Shown: positions 1-6,132 of the stretch, piece by piece | Layout: the number at the start of each line of letters is the position of its first letter | Position numbering within the stretch: the first letter of the stretch is position 1 | Program-made: the position numbers and the translations under genes | The notes under the pieces: generated by a model | What the model was told of the DNA's origin: nothing | The model's input: only the letters and a program-made list of their open reading frames with translations | The model's database searches: none | Source: an uncultured Collinsella sp. | Lineage (GTDB): Bacteria > Actinomycetota > Coriobacteriia > Coriobacteriales > Coriobacteriaceae | Assembly (NCBI GenBank): GCA_958429225.1 | Contig: CAUAJB010000085.1 | Location: forward strand, 1 to 6,440 | DNA length: 6,440 nt | Direction: 5' to 3'

Positions 1-59
1 TCATCGTGACCGAAGCTTCCGTAAAGGGCGAAGAGCAGCCCCAGCGCATCTACGGCTAA
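1..59 (+). CDS. clpX: C-terminal end of an upstream gene, probably ATP-dependent Clp protease ATP-binding subunit ClpX (partial)
   Basis: Reading from base 3, an open frame gives IVTEASVKGEEQPQRIYG and stops at TAA 57-59. The gene begins outside the window. ClpX is the AAA+ unfoldase that feeds substrates to the ClpP peptidase in the cytoplasm. The identification rests only on this tail. The ClpX C-terminus of Escherichia coli, as I recall it, ends in a comparable pattern (hydrophobic strand, acidic residue, valine, glycine, then P-x-x-IYG), and the spacing here matches. A strong terminator follows the stop directly, so this is the last gene of its transcript. That a coding end lies here is fairly secure. 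The ClpX assignment is an inference from 18 residues and could be wrong. Confidence 0.55.
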   Translation, partial: IVTEASVKGEEQPQRIYG

Positions 60-80
60 ACCAGCCAAAAACGTGCTTAC

Positions 81-120
81 AAATAGCCTCCGACCACCCG
101 CGGTCGGAGGCTATTTTATA
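81..120 (+). terminator. Intrinsic terminator after the upstream gene
   Basis: A perfect 15-bp stem pairs 81-95 (AAATAGCCTCCGACC) with 102-116 around a six-base loop, ACCCGC. The core is GC-rich. It is followed by T-rich sequence (TTTTATATATA), and the 5' arm begins with AAA, so it could also work on the other strand. It lies 22 nt after the stop codon at 59 and separates that gene from the valS leader. Confidence 0.88.
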
Positions 121-145
121 TATACGCAATAACCCTAACTACCTG

Positions 146-154
146 TGCTATTCT
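146..154 (+). promoter_or_regulatory. Weak candidate extended -10 for valS
   Basis: TGC-TATTCT resembles an extended -10 box (TGn followed by a TATAAT-like hexamer at 149-154). No convincing -35 hexamer sits 16-18 nt upstream. It lies after the terminator and before the leader hairpin, where a valS promoter is expected. Transcription from about 160 would include the whole structured leader. This is position plus a partial motif only. Confidence 0.25.
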
Positions 155-210
155 GTGTGTTTGTTTAAGCCTCAGCAAAGTCATTACAGACTGAAGTAAT
201 CGATACCTAA

Positions 211-324
211 GGGAGGAATGTAGGCCCGATTTTCGTAGATTCCGCACGAGCCGAAGACCACGTAATGTGGTCTTCGAGCGAGCCCAGGACTTGATCGAGC
301 GAAAATCGGGCCTACATTCCTCCC
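211..324 (+). promoter_or_regulatory. valS 5' leader with a 25-bp perfect stem and nested hairpin
   Basis: Arms 211-235 and 300-324 are perfect reverse complements over 25 bp (from GGGAGGAATG at the outside to GATTTTCG at the inside). They enclose 64 nt. Inside that loop, 252-261 (CGAAGACCAC) pairs perfectly with 267-276 around GTAAT. The structure ends about 10 nt before the valS Shine-Dalgarno sequence and would be transcribed in the leader. valS leaders in many Firmicutes are T-boxes, but the T-box consensus (AGGGTGG followed by ACCGCG) is absent here. No U-tract follows the 3' arm, so it is not an intrinsic terminator. It may be a translational control element, an mRNA-stabilising 5' structure, or an inserted palindromic repeat. 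The function is not established. Confidence 0.6.
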
Positions 325-333
325 CGGCGGGAC

Positions 334-340
334 AGGGAGA
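334..340 (+). promoter_or_regulatory. valS ribosome binding site, possibly sequestered
   Basis: AGGGAGA lies 5 nt before ATG 346. Its GGGAG (335-339) can pair with CTCCC (320-324), which is the outer end of the 3' arm of the leader stem. That pairing excludes the last five pairs of the 25-bp stem, so the two structures compete. The ribosome binding site supports the start at 346 over the in-frame ATG at 355. The switch is an inference from complementarity. Confidence 0.6.
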
Positions 341-345
341 GATAT

Positions 346-3042
346 ATGGAAGAAATGCCCAAGAACTACGATCCGTCGACCAACGAGCCGACGATCCTGC
401 AGAAGTGGCTCGACGGCGGCTACTACAAGCGCCGCGAGGGCGTGGGCGACTGCACCGTCACCATTCCGCCTCCCAACGTGACCGGCAAGCTCCACATGGG
501 CCACGCCACCGATGACTCCATCCAGGACGCTATCATCCGTATGGCCCGCATGCGCGGCAAGTCCACGCGCTGGGTGCTCGGCACCGACCACGCCGGTATC
601 GCCACGCAGACCAAGGTCGACAAGAAGCTCAAGAGCGAGGGCATCAGCCGCCTGGAGATTGGCCGCGACAAGTTTGTCGACGCCTGCTGGGATTGGACCC
701 ACGAGTACGGCGGCATCATCGTCGAGCAGATCAAGCGCATGGGCTGCTCCGTCGACTTTGATAACGAGCGCTTCACCATGGACGAGGACTACGCCCAGGC
801 CGTGCGCAAGGTGTTCTGCGACTGGTACCACGACGGCCTGATCTACCGCGGCAAGCGCATCGTTAACTGGTGCCCCAACTGCACCACCGCCATCTCGGAC
901 GACGAGGCCGAGTATAAGGACGAGAAGGGTCACCTGTGGCACCTGCGCTACCCGCTGACCGAGCCGGTCAGCGGCCAGGACTACATCGTCGTCGCCACCA
1001 CGCGCCCCGAGACCATGCTCGGCGACACGGGCGTCGCCGTCTCCCCGAAGGACCCCGAGAAGGCCGCCTTTGTGGGTAAGACCGTCAAGCTCCCCATCGT
1101 CGACCGCGAAATCCCCATTTTTGAGGATTGGCACGTCGATGCCAACTTTGGCTCCGGCTTCGTCAAGGTCACCCCGGCTCACGATCCCAACGACTACGCC
1201 ATGGGTCAGGCCCACGACCTGCCGCAGATCAATATCTTCGACGAGCACGCGGTAGTCGTCGAGGGCTACGGCGAGTTTACTGGCATGAACCGCGACGAGT
1301 GCCGCGAGGCCGTCATCAAGTGGTTTGAGGAGCACGACCTGCTCGATCACGTCGAGGACCTCGACCACTCCGTCATGCACTGCTACCGTTGCGACTCCGC
1401 GCTGGAGCCGTGGCTGTCCGAGCAGTGGTTTGTGGCTGTCGACAAGCTCAAGGGGCCGGCGCTCGACGCCGTCAACTCCGGCAAGGTCACCTTCCACCCC
1501 GCGCGCTGGACGCAGACCTACACCACCTGGATGGAGAACCTTAAGGACTGGTGCATCAGCCGCCAGCTGTGGTGGGGCCACCGCATCCCCGTGTTCTACT
1601 GCGAGGACTGTGGCTGGGAGGACGCCCTGACCGAGGACACCGACGTGTGCCCCAAGTGCGGCGGCCATCACGTGCATCAGGACGAGAACGTGCTGGACAC
1701 CTGGTTCAGCTCGCAGCTGTGGACCTTCGCCACGCAGGGCTGGCCGCAAAAGCCGGAGCTGCTCGAGGGCCATCACCCCACGACGGCGCTCGTCACCGCG
1801 CGCGACATCATCGCGCTGTGGGTCGCCCGCATGGTCATGAGCTCGCTGTACTTCCTGGACGAGGTGCCGTTTAAGGACGTCGTCATCTACCCGACGATCC
1901 TGGCCAAGGACGGCAGCCGCATGTCCAAGTCCAAGGGCAATGGCGTTGACCCCATGGACCTCATCGGTATGTACGGCGCCGACGCCATGCGCTTCAACCT
2001 GCTCACGCTGTGCACCAACAACCAGGACGTTAAGTTCGACGCGAACATCGACAAGAAGACCAAGAAGCTCATCGACAGTCCGCGCACCGAGCAGGCCAAG
2101 TCGTTCGTCACTAAGATTTGGAACGCCAGCCGCTTCCTGCTCATGAACATGGAGGGCTACACGCCCGGCGAGCCCGTTGTGGAGACGCCGGCAGACGCCT
2201 GGATGTTCAGCCGCCTGGCCAAGGCCGTGAAGATGGTCACCGAGGGTATTGAGAACTACACCTTTGGCGATATGGCCCGCGGCGTGCAGCAGTTCTTCTG
2301 GAACGAGGTCTGCGATTGGTACGTCGAGGTCACTAAGGCCCGCCTGAAGGGCGAAGGCCGTCTGCAGGCGCAGCGCAACCTGATCTTTGTGCTCGACACC
2401 TCCATTCGCCTGATGCACCCGCTTATGCCGTTTGTCACCGAGGAGATCTGGGACAACATGCCGGCGAGCGTGCTCGATCTGGACGCCGAGGGCAACGTGC
2501 ACCGCGCCGAGGCACTCATGATCGCCAAGTGGCCCGAGCCCGCCGACTACGCCAAGTATGTCGACGAGGAAGCCGAGCGCGCGTTTGAGCTGTGCCGCGC
2601 CGTCGTTTCCGCCGCCCGCGCCACGCGTTCGCGCTATCGCCTGAGCCCCAAGGCCGAGCTCGACGTGGTCGTGCGCGCCGGTGCCGAGGACATCGAGAAG
2701 CTCGAGAGCCTGCGCTCGACCATCGAGCCTCTGGCAAACACTGCCTCGCTGGTCATGGGTACCGATGTCGAGAAGCCGTCTGCGAGCATTGCTGTGGTCG
2801 ACAGCGGCGTCGAGGTCTTTGTGGTGCTTGAGGGCAAGGTTGACCTTTCGGCCGAGAAGGCTCGCCTGGAGAAGGAGATTGCCGCGGCCCAGAAGGAGCT
2901 GGCCGGCTGCGAGAAGACGCTCGCCAATGAGGGCTTTGTGGCCAAGGCCGCGCCTGCGGTGGTCCAGAAGAAGAGGGACCGTGCAGCTGAGCTCAAGGAG
3001 ATCCTGGCGGCGCTGACTGCTCAGGTTGCTGACTTCTCGTAG
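346..3042 (+). CDS. valS: Valyl-tRNA synthetase (ValRS)
   Basis: This class I synthetase (898 aa, usual bacterial size) attaches valine to tRNA-Val in the cytoplasm using ATP. The Rossmann fold carries the HIGH-type motif within PPNVTGKLHMGH (HMGH 50-53) and the KMSKS-type loop as RMSKS (525-529), with Arg for the first Lys. The inserted editing domain (CP1), which hydrolyses mischarged Thr-tRNA, shows TTRPETMLGD (218-227) and GSGFVKVTPAHDPNDY (269-284). Three cysteine pairs are visible: 176/179, 346/349 and a ribbon 419/422...435/438. By analogy with Thermus ValRS these are probably zinc sites. The anticodon-binding domain follows KMSKS, and residues from about 833 to 898 form the Lys/Glu-rich C-terminal coiled-coil arm typical of ValRS. 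The start at ATG 346 has a good Shine-Dalgarno. The segment around TARDIIALWVARM and the GNGVDP after KMSKS differ slightly from the commonest bacterial form, as in some divergent ValRS. Codons are strongly C-ending, consistent with high expression. Confidence 0.98.
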   Translation: MEEMPKNYDPSTNEPTILQKWLDGGYYKRREGVGDCTVTIPPPNVTGKLHMGHATDDSIQDAIIRMARMRGKSTRWVLGTDHAGIATQTKVDKKLKSEGISRLEIGRDKFVDACWDWTHEYGGIIVEQIKRMGCSVDFDNERFTMDEDYAQAVRKVFCDWYHDGLIYRGKRIVNWCPNCTTAISDDEAEYKDEKGHLWHLRYPLTEPVSGQDYIVVATTRPETMLGDTGVAVSPKDPEKAAFVGKTVKLPIVDREIPIFEDWHVDANFGSGFVKVTPAHDPNDYAMGQAHDLPQINIFDEHAVVVEGYGEFTGMNRDECREAVIKWFEEHDLLDHVEDLDHSVMHCYRCDSALEPWLSEQWFVAVDKLKGPALDAVNSGKVTFHPARWTQTYTTWMENLKDWCISRQLWWGHRIPVFYCEDCGWEDALTEDTDVCPKCGGHHVHQDENVLDTWFSSQLWTFATQGWPQKPELLEGHHPTTALVTARDIIALWVARMVMSSLYFLDEVPFKDVVIYPTILAKDGSRMSKSKGNGVDPMDLIGMYGADAMRFNLLTLCTNNQDVKFDANIDKKTKKLIDSPRTEQAKSFVTKIWNASRFLLMNMEGYTPGEPVVETPADAWMFSRLAKAVKMVTEGIENYTFGDMARGVQQFFWNEVCDWYVEVTKARLKGEGRLQAQRNLIFVLDTSIRLMHPLMPFVTEEIWDNMPASVLDLDAEGNVHRAEALMIAKWPEPADYAKYVDEEAERAFELCRAVVSAARATRSRYRLSPKAELDVVVRAGAEDIEKLESLRSTIEPLANTASLVMGTDVEKPSASIAVVDSGVEVFVVLEGKVDLSAEKARLEKEIAAAQKELAGCEKTLANEGFVAKAAPAVVQKKRDRAAELKEILAALTAQVADFS

Positions 3043-3061
3043 ATCTTACTGAGGGGCGCGT

Positions 3062-3162
3062 CCCGACGCTTTGTTCGCTACTGCGAACAGTCCTGCGCAA
3101 GACGGACAGCACATTAAGTGCTGTCCTTTGCGTGCGGAACTTGTATCGAGCAAAGCGTCGGG
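3062..3162. repeat. Compound palindrome downstream of valS
   Basis: The outer arms 3062-3077 (CCCGACGCTTTGTTCG) and 3147-3162 pair over 16 positions, 15 Watson-Crick plus one G-U. Inside, GGACAGCAC (3104-3112) pairs perfectly with 3118-3126 around ATTAA, and a CGCAA/TTGCG helix extends it past a small internal loop. GTTCGC (3073-3078) can instead pair with GCGAAC (3083-3088), competing with the outer stem. There is no U-tract, so this is not a classical terminator, though it could protect the valS mRNA 3' end. It looks like an intergenic palindromic repeat. No second copy exists in the window. Confidence 0.6.
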
Positions 3163-3205
3163 CCGCTCCTAGTGCGGTTACGTGGTTGTTTGTAACTGGT
3201 AGGTT

Positions 3206-3227
3206 AGGGCCACTGGGTTGTGGCCTT
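3206..3227. repeat. Small hairpin in the valS-folC spacer
   Basis: AGGGCCAC (3206-3213) pairs with GTGGCCTT (3220-3227) around TGGGTT. Seven pairs are Watson-Crick and one is G-U. It lies directly before the right-hand GATCTTACTG copy. No U-tract follows, and the function is unknown. Confidence 0.4.
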
Positions 3228-3253
3228 GATCTTACTGCAAAGCGGTGTTTGGC

Positions 3254-3262
3254 TGATATTTT
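3254..3262 (+). promoter_or_regulatory. Weak candidate extended -10 for folC
   Basis: TGA-TATTTT matches an extended -10 pattern, with the hexamer at 3257-3262. The -35 position is poor: TTACTG at 3232-3237 leaves a 19-nt spacer. If used, transcription would begin near 3269, at the base of the U-tailed hairpin that precedes folC. Support is weak. Confidence 0.22.
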
Positions 3263-3268
3263 GAATGG

Positions 3269-3301
3269 GAGGGGCTCGTTGTTTATTACGGGCCTCTTTT
3301 T
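3269..3301 (+). terminator. Possible intrinsic terminator or attenuator before folC
   Basis: GAGG (3269-3272) pairs with CCTC (3293-3296), and CTCG (3275-3278) pairs with CGGG (3289-3292) through one G-U pair. A two-base bulge and a 10-nt loop complete the hairpin, and five Ts follow at 3297-3301. It ends 20 nt before the folC start and just ahead of its ribosome binding site. It could reduce readthrough from valS or act as a leader attenuator. The stem is short and bulged, so efficiency is doubtful. Confidence 0.4.
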
Positions 3302-3321
3302 ATGTTGAGGGGACTTTGGCT

Positions 3322-4665
3322 ATGGCTAAGCGTTCTGGGTTGTATTCGGTGCCGTTTGAGGTTCCGGAGCTTTCTTTTGATGAGGCTGTTGCACTTGCGG
3401 CCGATACGGGCAAGATTGCGCGTTATTCTACGCCGCTGCTCGAGACCGTCGTCGAGATGCTCGATGAGCTTGGTCGTCCTGACGAGTTCTATGATTGCGT
3501 TCAGATAGCCGGTACCAATGGAAAGACCTCTACGACGCGATTCTCGGCTGCCATTCTTCGTGGTGAGGGCCTTAAGACGGCGCTCTTTACGTCTCCTCAT
3601 CTGGTGCGCTATCCCGAGCGTATGGAGATTGATGGAAAGGTCGTCTCAGACGAGGTCTTTGCCCATGGTGTCTCTGCGGCGTATGAGGCGGGCCGTCGTC
3701 TCAATGCGCGTCGTGAGGCGGCGGGCGAGGAGCTCCGTTCTATTACGCCCTTCGATCTTTTGTCCGTGGCCGGTTTGACTATGTTTGCCGAGGCCGCGGT
3801 GGACGTTGCCGTGCTTGAGGTCGGCATGGGCGGACGCTGGGATGCTACGAGTGCGACCGATCCCGTGGCCGTTGCCATTACGGGCATTGGACTCGACCAC
3901 ACGAAGGTCCTTGGCGACACGCTTGAGGCTATTGCGGGGGAGAAGGCTGCGGTTATTAAGCCTGGGCGCCTGGTTGTTTTGGGCGAGGGCACGCATGAGC
4001 CGAGCGTTCAGCGCGTGATGGATGCACGTTGCCGTGAGTGCGGCGTTATGCCGCTCGTGGTGAGCCATACGACGACCAAACTTCCGGCACACGTGGGCGA
4101 TACGGTGGAGTTTAGCTGTACCACGCCGCGCGCGATCTATACGTCGAGTATGGTCAAGCCGGCGTATCAGCCGCAGAATGCCGCGTGCGCGATTATGCTG
4201 TGCGAGGGCTATTTGGGTCGCGAGCTCGACCACGATGCGCTTGATGCTTCGCTTATGGGCTGTCCTACGCCGGGTCGCTTTGATGTGCTGGGAACCGATC
4301 CGCTCAAGCTGATTGATGCCTGTCATAACCCCCAGAGCTGCGAGAACTTTGTGAGCGCGCTGGACGAGATCGACCCGTGCGTTGAGAATCGCCCCACGCT
4401 GCTGTGCGCCGCATTGGCTGACAAGGACGTGGCGGGTATCGTCGACGCGCTGATTCCAGCCTTCCCGCGCGTGGTCGTGACGCAGACCGATTCTGATCGC
4501 GCCCTGCCGGCAGAGGAGCTCGCCGCCCTGGTGGACGCCGATAAGCTCGCGGGCGTGTACCCCAGCGTGTCCGAGGCCCTCGCAGCCCTCGATGCCGCGG
4601 GCGAACCTTTCGTAGCAGCCGGCACCATCACCCTAGCCGGCGAAGTGGCGGGCTTGTTGCGCTAA
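3322..4665 (+). CDS. folC: Folylpolyglutamate synthase / dihydrofolate synthase (FolC, Mur ligase family)
   Basis: This cytoplasmic ATP-dependent ligase adds glutamate to folates and, in bifunctional forms, to dihydropteroate. The protein is 447 aa, normal for FolC. Motifs in order are P-loop GTNGKTS (64-70), LFTSPHL (88-94), an ITPFDLL segment (141-147), EVGMGGRWDATS (166-177), the Mur-ligase histidine region GLDHTKVLGDTLEAIAGEKA (190-209, His193), YQPQNAA (282-288), GRFD (318-321) and the C-terminal-domain motif DACHNP (332-337). The last is usually DGAHNP; here Ala and Cys fill the middle positions. I chose ATG 3322 because GAGGGG at 3307-3312 gives a normal Shine-Dalgarno 9 nt upstream. 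The in-frame ATG at 3265 lacks one and would translate the U-tailed hairpin. The first two-thirds use many T-ending codons, while the last 340 nt are C-ending like valS. The gene follows valS on the same strand but across a 279-nt structured spacer. Whether it is mono- or bifunctional cannot be settled from sequence alone. Confidence 0.96.
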   Translation: MAKRSGLYSVPFEVPELSFDEAVALAADTGKIARYSTPLLETVVEMLDELGRPDEFYDCVQIAGTNGKTSTTRFSAAILRGEGLKTALFTSPHLVRYPERMEIDGKVVSDEVFAHGVSAAYEAGRRLNARREAAGEELRSITPFDLLSVAGLTMFAEAAVDVAVLEVGMGGRWDATSATDPVAVAITGIGLDHTKVLGDTLEAIAGEKAAVIKPGRLVVLGEGTHEPSVQRVMDARCRECGVMPLVVSHTTTKLPAHVGDTVEFSCTTPRAIYTSSMVKPAYQPQNAACAIMLCEGYLGRELDHDALDASLMGCPTPGRFDVLGTDPLKLIDACHNPQSCENFVSALDEIDPCVENRPTLLCAALADKDVAGIVDALIPAFPRVVVTQTDSDRALPAEELAALVDADKLAGVYPSVSEALAALDAAGEPFVAAGTITLAGEVAGLLR

Positions 4666-4679
4666 CCCATCCCCTCATC

Positions 4680-4746
4680 AGTTGCGGTGAAATACGGACT
4701 GTTTTACAAGCTAGAAGCCTCAAGCAGTCCGTATATCACCGCAACT
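4680..4746. repeat. 22-bp inverted repeat after folC
   Basis: Arms 4680-4701 (AGTTGCGGTGAAATACGGACTG) and 4725-4746 are complementary at 21 of 22 positions, with one A-A mismatch, around a 23-nt loop. It begins 15 nt after the folC stop. No U-tract follows directly, but the next repeat contains six Ts (4773-4778). AAAAGC (4748-4753) could pair with GCTTTT (4771-4776) to form a weak terminator-like hairpin. The element may stabilise or help terminate the folC mRNA, or may be an independent intergenic repeat. Confidence 0.65.
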
Positions 4747-4751
4747 TAAAA

Positions 4752-4784
4752 GCAGTCAATTTGGGACGGGGCTTTTTTGGCTGC
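4752..4784. repeat. 33-nt palindromic repeat, copy 1
   Basis: It begins GCAGTCAATTT, has a GGGACGGGG core and ends GGCTGC. It is 29/33 identical to the copy at 6153-6185 and the same length as a third at 6298-6330. The ends GCAGTCAA and TTGGCTGC pair over 8 bp, including one G-U. It carries a run of six Ts. On the - strand it offers TTGACT (4754-4759) with TATACG 18 nt further on, a possible but weak antisense promoter into folC. Confidence 0.6.
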
Positions 4785-4808
4785 CCTGTGCCCCGAGTTG
4801 ACTCGCTT

Positions 4809-4968
4809 GCCACGAAATGGGCCTATCTACTACGTTTGATCGGTTACCCTCGACCACACGGAACATCGCGAAATTAAAACTGCAGGTAGACGGCTTGCGG
4901 ATATTGCGAAAACCCGGTCATGGTCGACCCATGCGGGTTAAACGTAGTAGACGGCCCGTTTTCGTGGC
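4809..4968. repeat. ~160-nt palindromic (MITE-like) element
   Basis: The 29-nt ends 4809-4837 and 4940-4968 are near reverse complements: the outer nine (GCCACGAAA) and inner twelve (TCTACTACGTTT) positions match exactly around a bulged GGGCC segment. Further in, TCGACCA (4850-4856) pairs with TGGTCGA (4921-4927). The element can therefore fold into one long imperfect hairpin. Its middle, 4849-4917, recurs at 6371-6440. GTAGACGGC occurs twice inside (4886-4894 and 4947-4955). No transposase is present, so if mobile it depends on one elsewhere. An open frame crossing it (4817-5020, +) shows no protein-like features. Confidence 0.6.
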
Positions 4969-4980
4969 GCGACGTAATCG

Positions 4981-5015
4981 CAATGTGACAAAGGGACTGT
5001 CCCTTTGTCACATTG
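4981..5015. repeat. 35-nt perfect palindrome abutting the peptidase stop codon
   Basis: Arms CAATGTGACAAAGGGAC (4981-4997) and 4999-5015 are perfect 17-nt reverse complements around a single T. In RNA this gives a 16-bp hairpin with a CTG loop. It starts 2 nt from the stop codon of the - strand peptidase gene (5017-5019), so it would form the end of that mRNA. No U-tract follows on either strand. It may shield the 3' end, or be a dispersed repeat inserted there. Confidence 0.6.
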
Positions 5016-5016
5016 G

Positions 5017-6105
5017 CTAGTCTAGACGGACCGGATCGTGGGGGTAGGCGTTTAGAATCTCGACGCCGGTCTCGGTAACTAGGGCTAGGTCCTCGATGCG
5101 GACGCCGGTGCGGCCGGGGAGGTAGATGCCCGGCTCGATGGAGAACGTCATGCCCGGCTCGACGACCTGCTCGTTGACGAGCGAGACGTCGCCCGGTTCG
5201 TGGTCCTGCAGGCCAATCGAGTGTCCCAGTCGATGCGTGAAGTACTGCCCATAGCCCACGCCTTCAATTACGTCGCGCGCGGCGCGGTCCAGGTCGCACA
5301 TGCGCACGCCTGGTGCTATGAGCGCCTCGGCGGCCTCGTTGGCGCGGCGCACGATGTCGTAGATGCGTGCCGTCTCCTCGTCCGGCTCGCCCCAAAAGAA
5401 CGTGCGTGTCATGTCCGAGCAGTAGTTGCGGCGGCGCCCGCCAATGTCGAACAGCACCACGTCGCCGCGCTTGAGTACGGTGTCGTCAGGCTCGTGGTGC
5501 GGGTCGCCGGCGTTGGCGCCAAAGCTTACGATGGGCGGAAAGCTAAAGCCCTCGCAGCCGTGCTTGCGATACAGACCGAGCATTTGGTCGGCAATTTCGC
5601 GCTCCGTTACGCCCTCGTGGACGAGCTTGATGGCGTCGGCCATCACGGCGTCGTTAGCGGCCGAGGACGCGCGCATTAGCTCCTGCTCGGCTTCGTCCTT
5701 GTGGGCGCGTGCGACGGTGACGGCAAAGTCGCCCAGGAAGAACTCGCTTGCGGCGTGACGATCCATAAGGGGCATCAAAAAGCCGGAGCGCATAACGGTG
5801 TCGATGCCGAGTGGTTTGGTCGGATCGACCTCGCGAGCGATGGCGTCGGCCACGACGTCGGTATCGGTGTGGTAGGCGACGCGGGCATTGTCATACTCGG
5901 GCAGCTGATGCAGGGCGTTGACCAAGATTACGGGCTCGCAATTGCGTGCGAGCAGCACGCCACAAAAACGCTCGAACATATCGGCATAAAAGCCGGTCAG
6001 GTAATAAATAGACCACGGGTCGTTTACGAGCAGCTGCGCGCTGGGGTGCTGAGCCTCGAGGGCATCGAGCACGCGCGCCACACGCTGGTCATCGACATGC
6101 GCCAT
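5017..6105 (-). CDS. M24-family Xaa-Pro peptidase (aminopeptidase P / prolidase type)
   Basis: A 362-aa metallopeptidase predicted to cleave X-Pro bonds in peptides or dipeptides, probably in the cytoplasm since no signal peptide or membrane segment is seen. Residues 1 to about 130 resemble the creatinase-like N-terminal domain (WSIYYLTGFY, 31-40). The rest is the pita-bread catalytic domain. All five expected metal ligands are present: Asp220 (LFDIGG), Asp231 (SDMTRTF), His295 (GHSIGL), Glu324 (SIEPGIY) and Glu338 (RIEDLAL). The substrate-site histidines fit His203 (FGANAGDPHHEP) and His302 (DHEPGD). The length is typical of short PepQ/YpdF-like members. The start at 6105 is backed by GAAAGGA at 6112-6118 on the - strand. 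The gene converges on folC across a 351-nt repeat-filled gap and ends next to a perfect palindrome. Whether it is a dipeptidase (PepQ) or an aminopeptidase (PepP) cannot be decided here, so no symbol is given. Confidence 0.93.
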   Translation of the reverse strand: MAHVDDQRVARVLDALEAQHPSAQLLVNDPWSIYYLTGFYADMFERFCGVLLARNCEPVILVNALHQLPEYDNARVAYHTDTDVVADAIAREVDPTKPLGIDTVMRSGFLMPLMDRHAASEFFLGDFAVTVARAHKDEAEQELMRASSAANDAVMADAIKLVHEGVTEREIADQMLGLYRKHGCEGFSFPPIVSFGANAGDPHHEPDDTVLKRGDVVLFDIGGRRRNYCSDMTRTFFWGEPDEETARIYDIVRRANEAAEALIAPGVRMCDLDRAARDVIEGVGYGQYFTHRLGHSIGLQDHEPGDVSLVNEQVVEPGMTFSIEPGIYLPGRTGVRIEDLALVTETGVEILNAYPHDPVRLD

Positions 6106-6132
6106 GAAACATCCTTTCGCTAGGGTGCCACC

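Larger units (their letters stand above)
3042..3237. repeat. 10-bp direct repeats bracketing a palindromic segment
   Basis: GATCTTACTG occurs at 3042-3051, overlapping the last base of the valS stop codon, and again at 3228-3237. Between the copies are 176 nt containing the large inverted repeat at 3062-3162. A 10-mer repeated exactly in such a short space is unlikely by chance, and the arrangement resembles a target-site duplication around an inserted element. However, the terminal inverted repeats do not abut the right-hand copy, so the insertion reading is tentative. Confidence 0.4.

Noticed and set aside
145..168. Possible Val-containing leader peptide (GTG CTA TTC TGT GTG TTT GTT TAA) before valS
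   Set aside because: There is no Shine-Dalgarno sequence, the start would be GTG, and it overlaps the candidate -10. Few valine codons and no attenuator with a U-tract follow.
218..223. Minimal start-stop ATG TAG just after GGGAGG in the leader
   Set aside because: Only one base separates GGAGG from the ATG, too close for initiation, and the sequence is inside the 25-bp stem.
211..345. T-box riboswitch in the valS leader
   Set aside because: The AGGGTGG...ACCGCG antiterminator consensus is absent, and no terminator hairpin with U-run precedes valS.
184..2502. Very long open frame (772 codons) on the - strand opposite valS
   Set aside because: It mirrors the codon pattern of valS in high-GC DNA, has Val/Leu/Ala/Asp/His-rich low-information sequence and no recognisable domain, and lies wholly antisense to a certain gene and its leader.
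3265..3321. N-terminal extension of FolC from ATG 3265
   Set aside because: No ribosome binding site precedes it, it would translate through a U-tailed hairpin, and ATG 3322 has a good Shine-Dalgarno.
4680..5015. CRISPR array
   Set aside because: The repeats are of different families and self-palindromic, without regular spacing or unique spacers, and no cas gene is present.
4817..5020. Small + strand open frame of 67 codons
   Set aside because: It runs through the palindromic element and the 35-nt palindrome, has no ribosome binding site, and has no protein-like features.
5200..6123. Several + strand open frames opposite the peptidase gene
   Set aside because: They are antisense shadows of a gene with all M24 catalytic residues intact.
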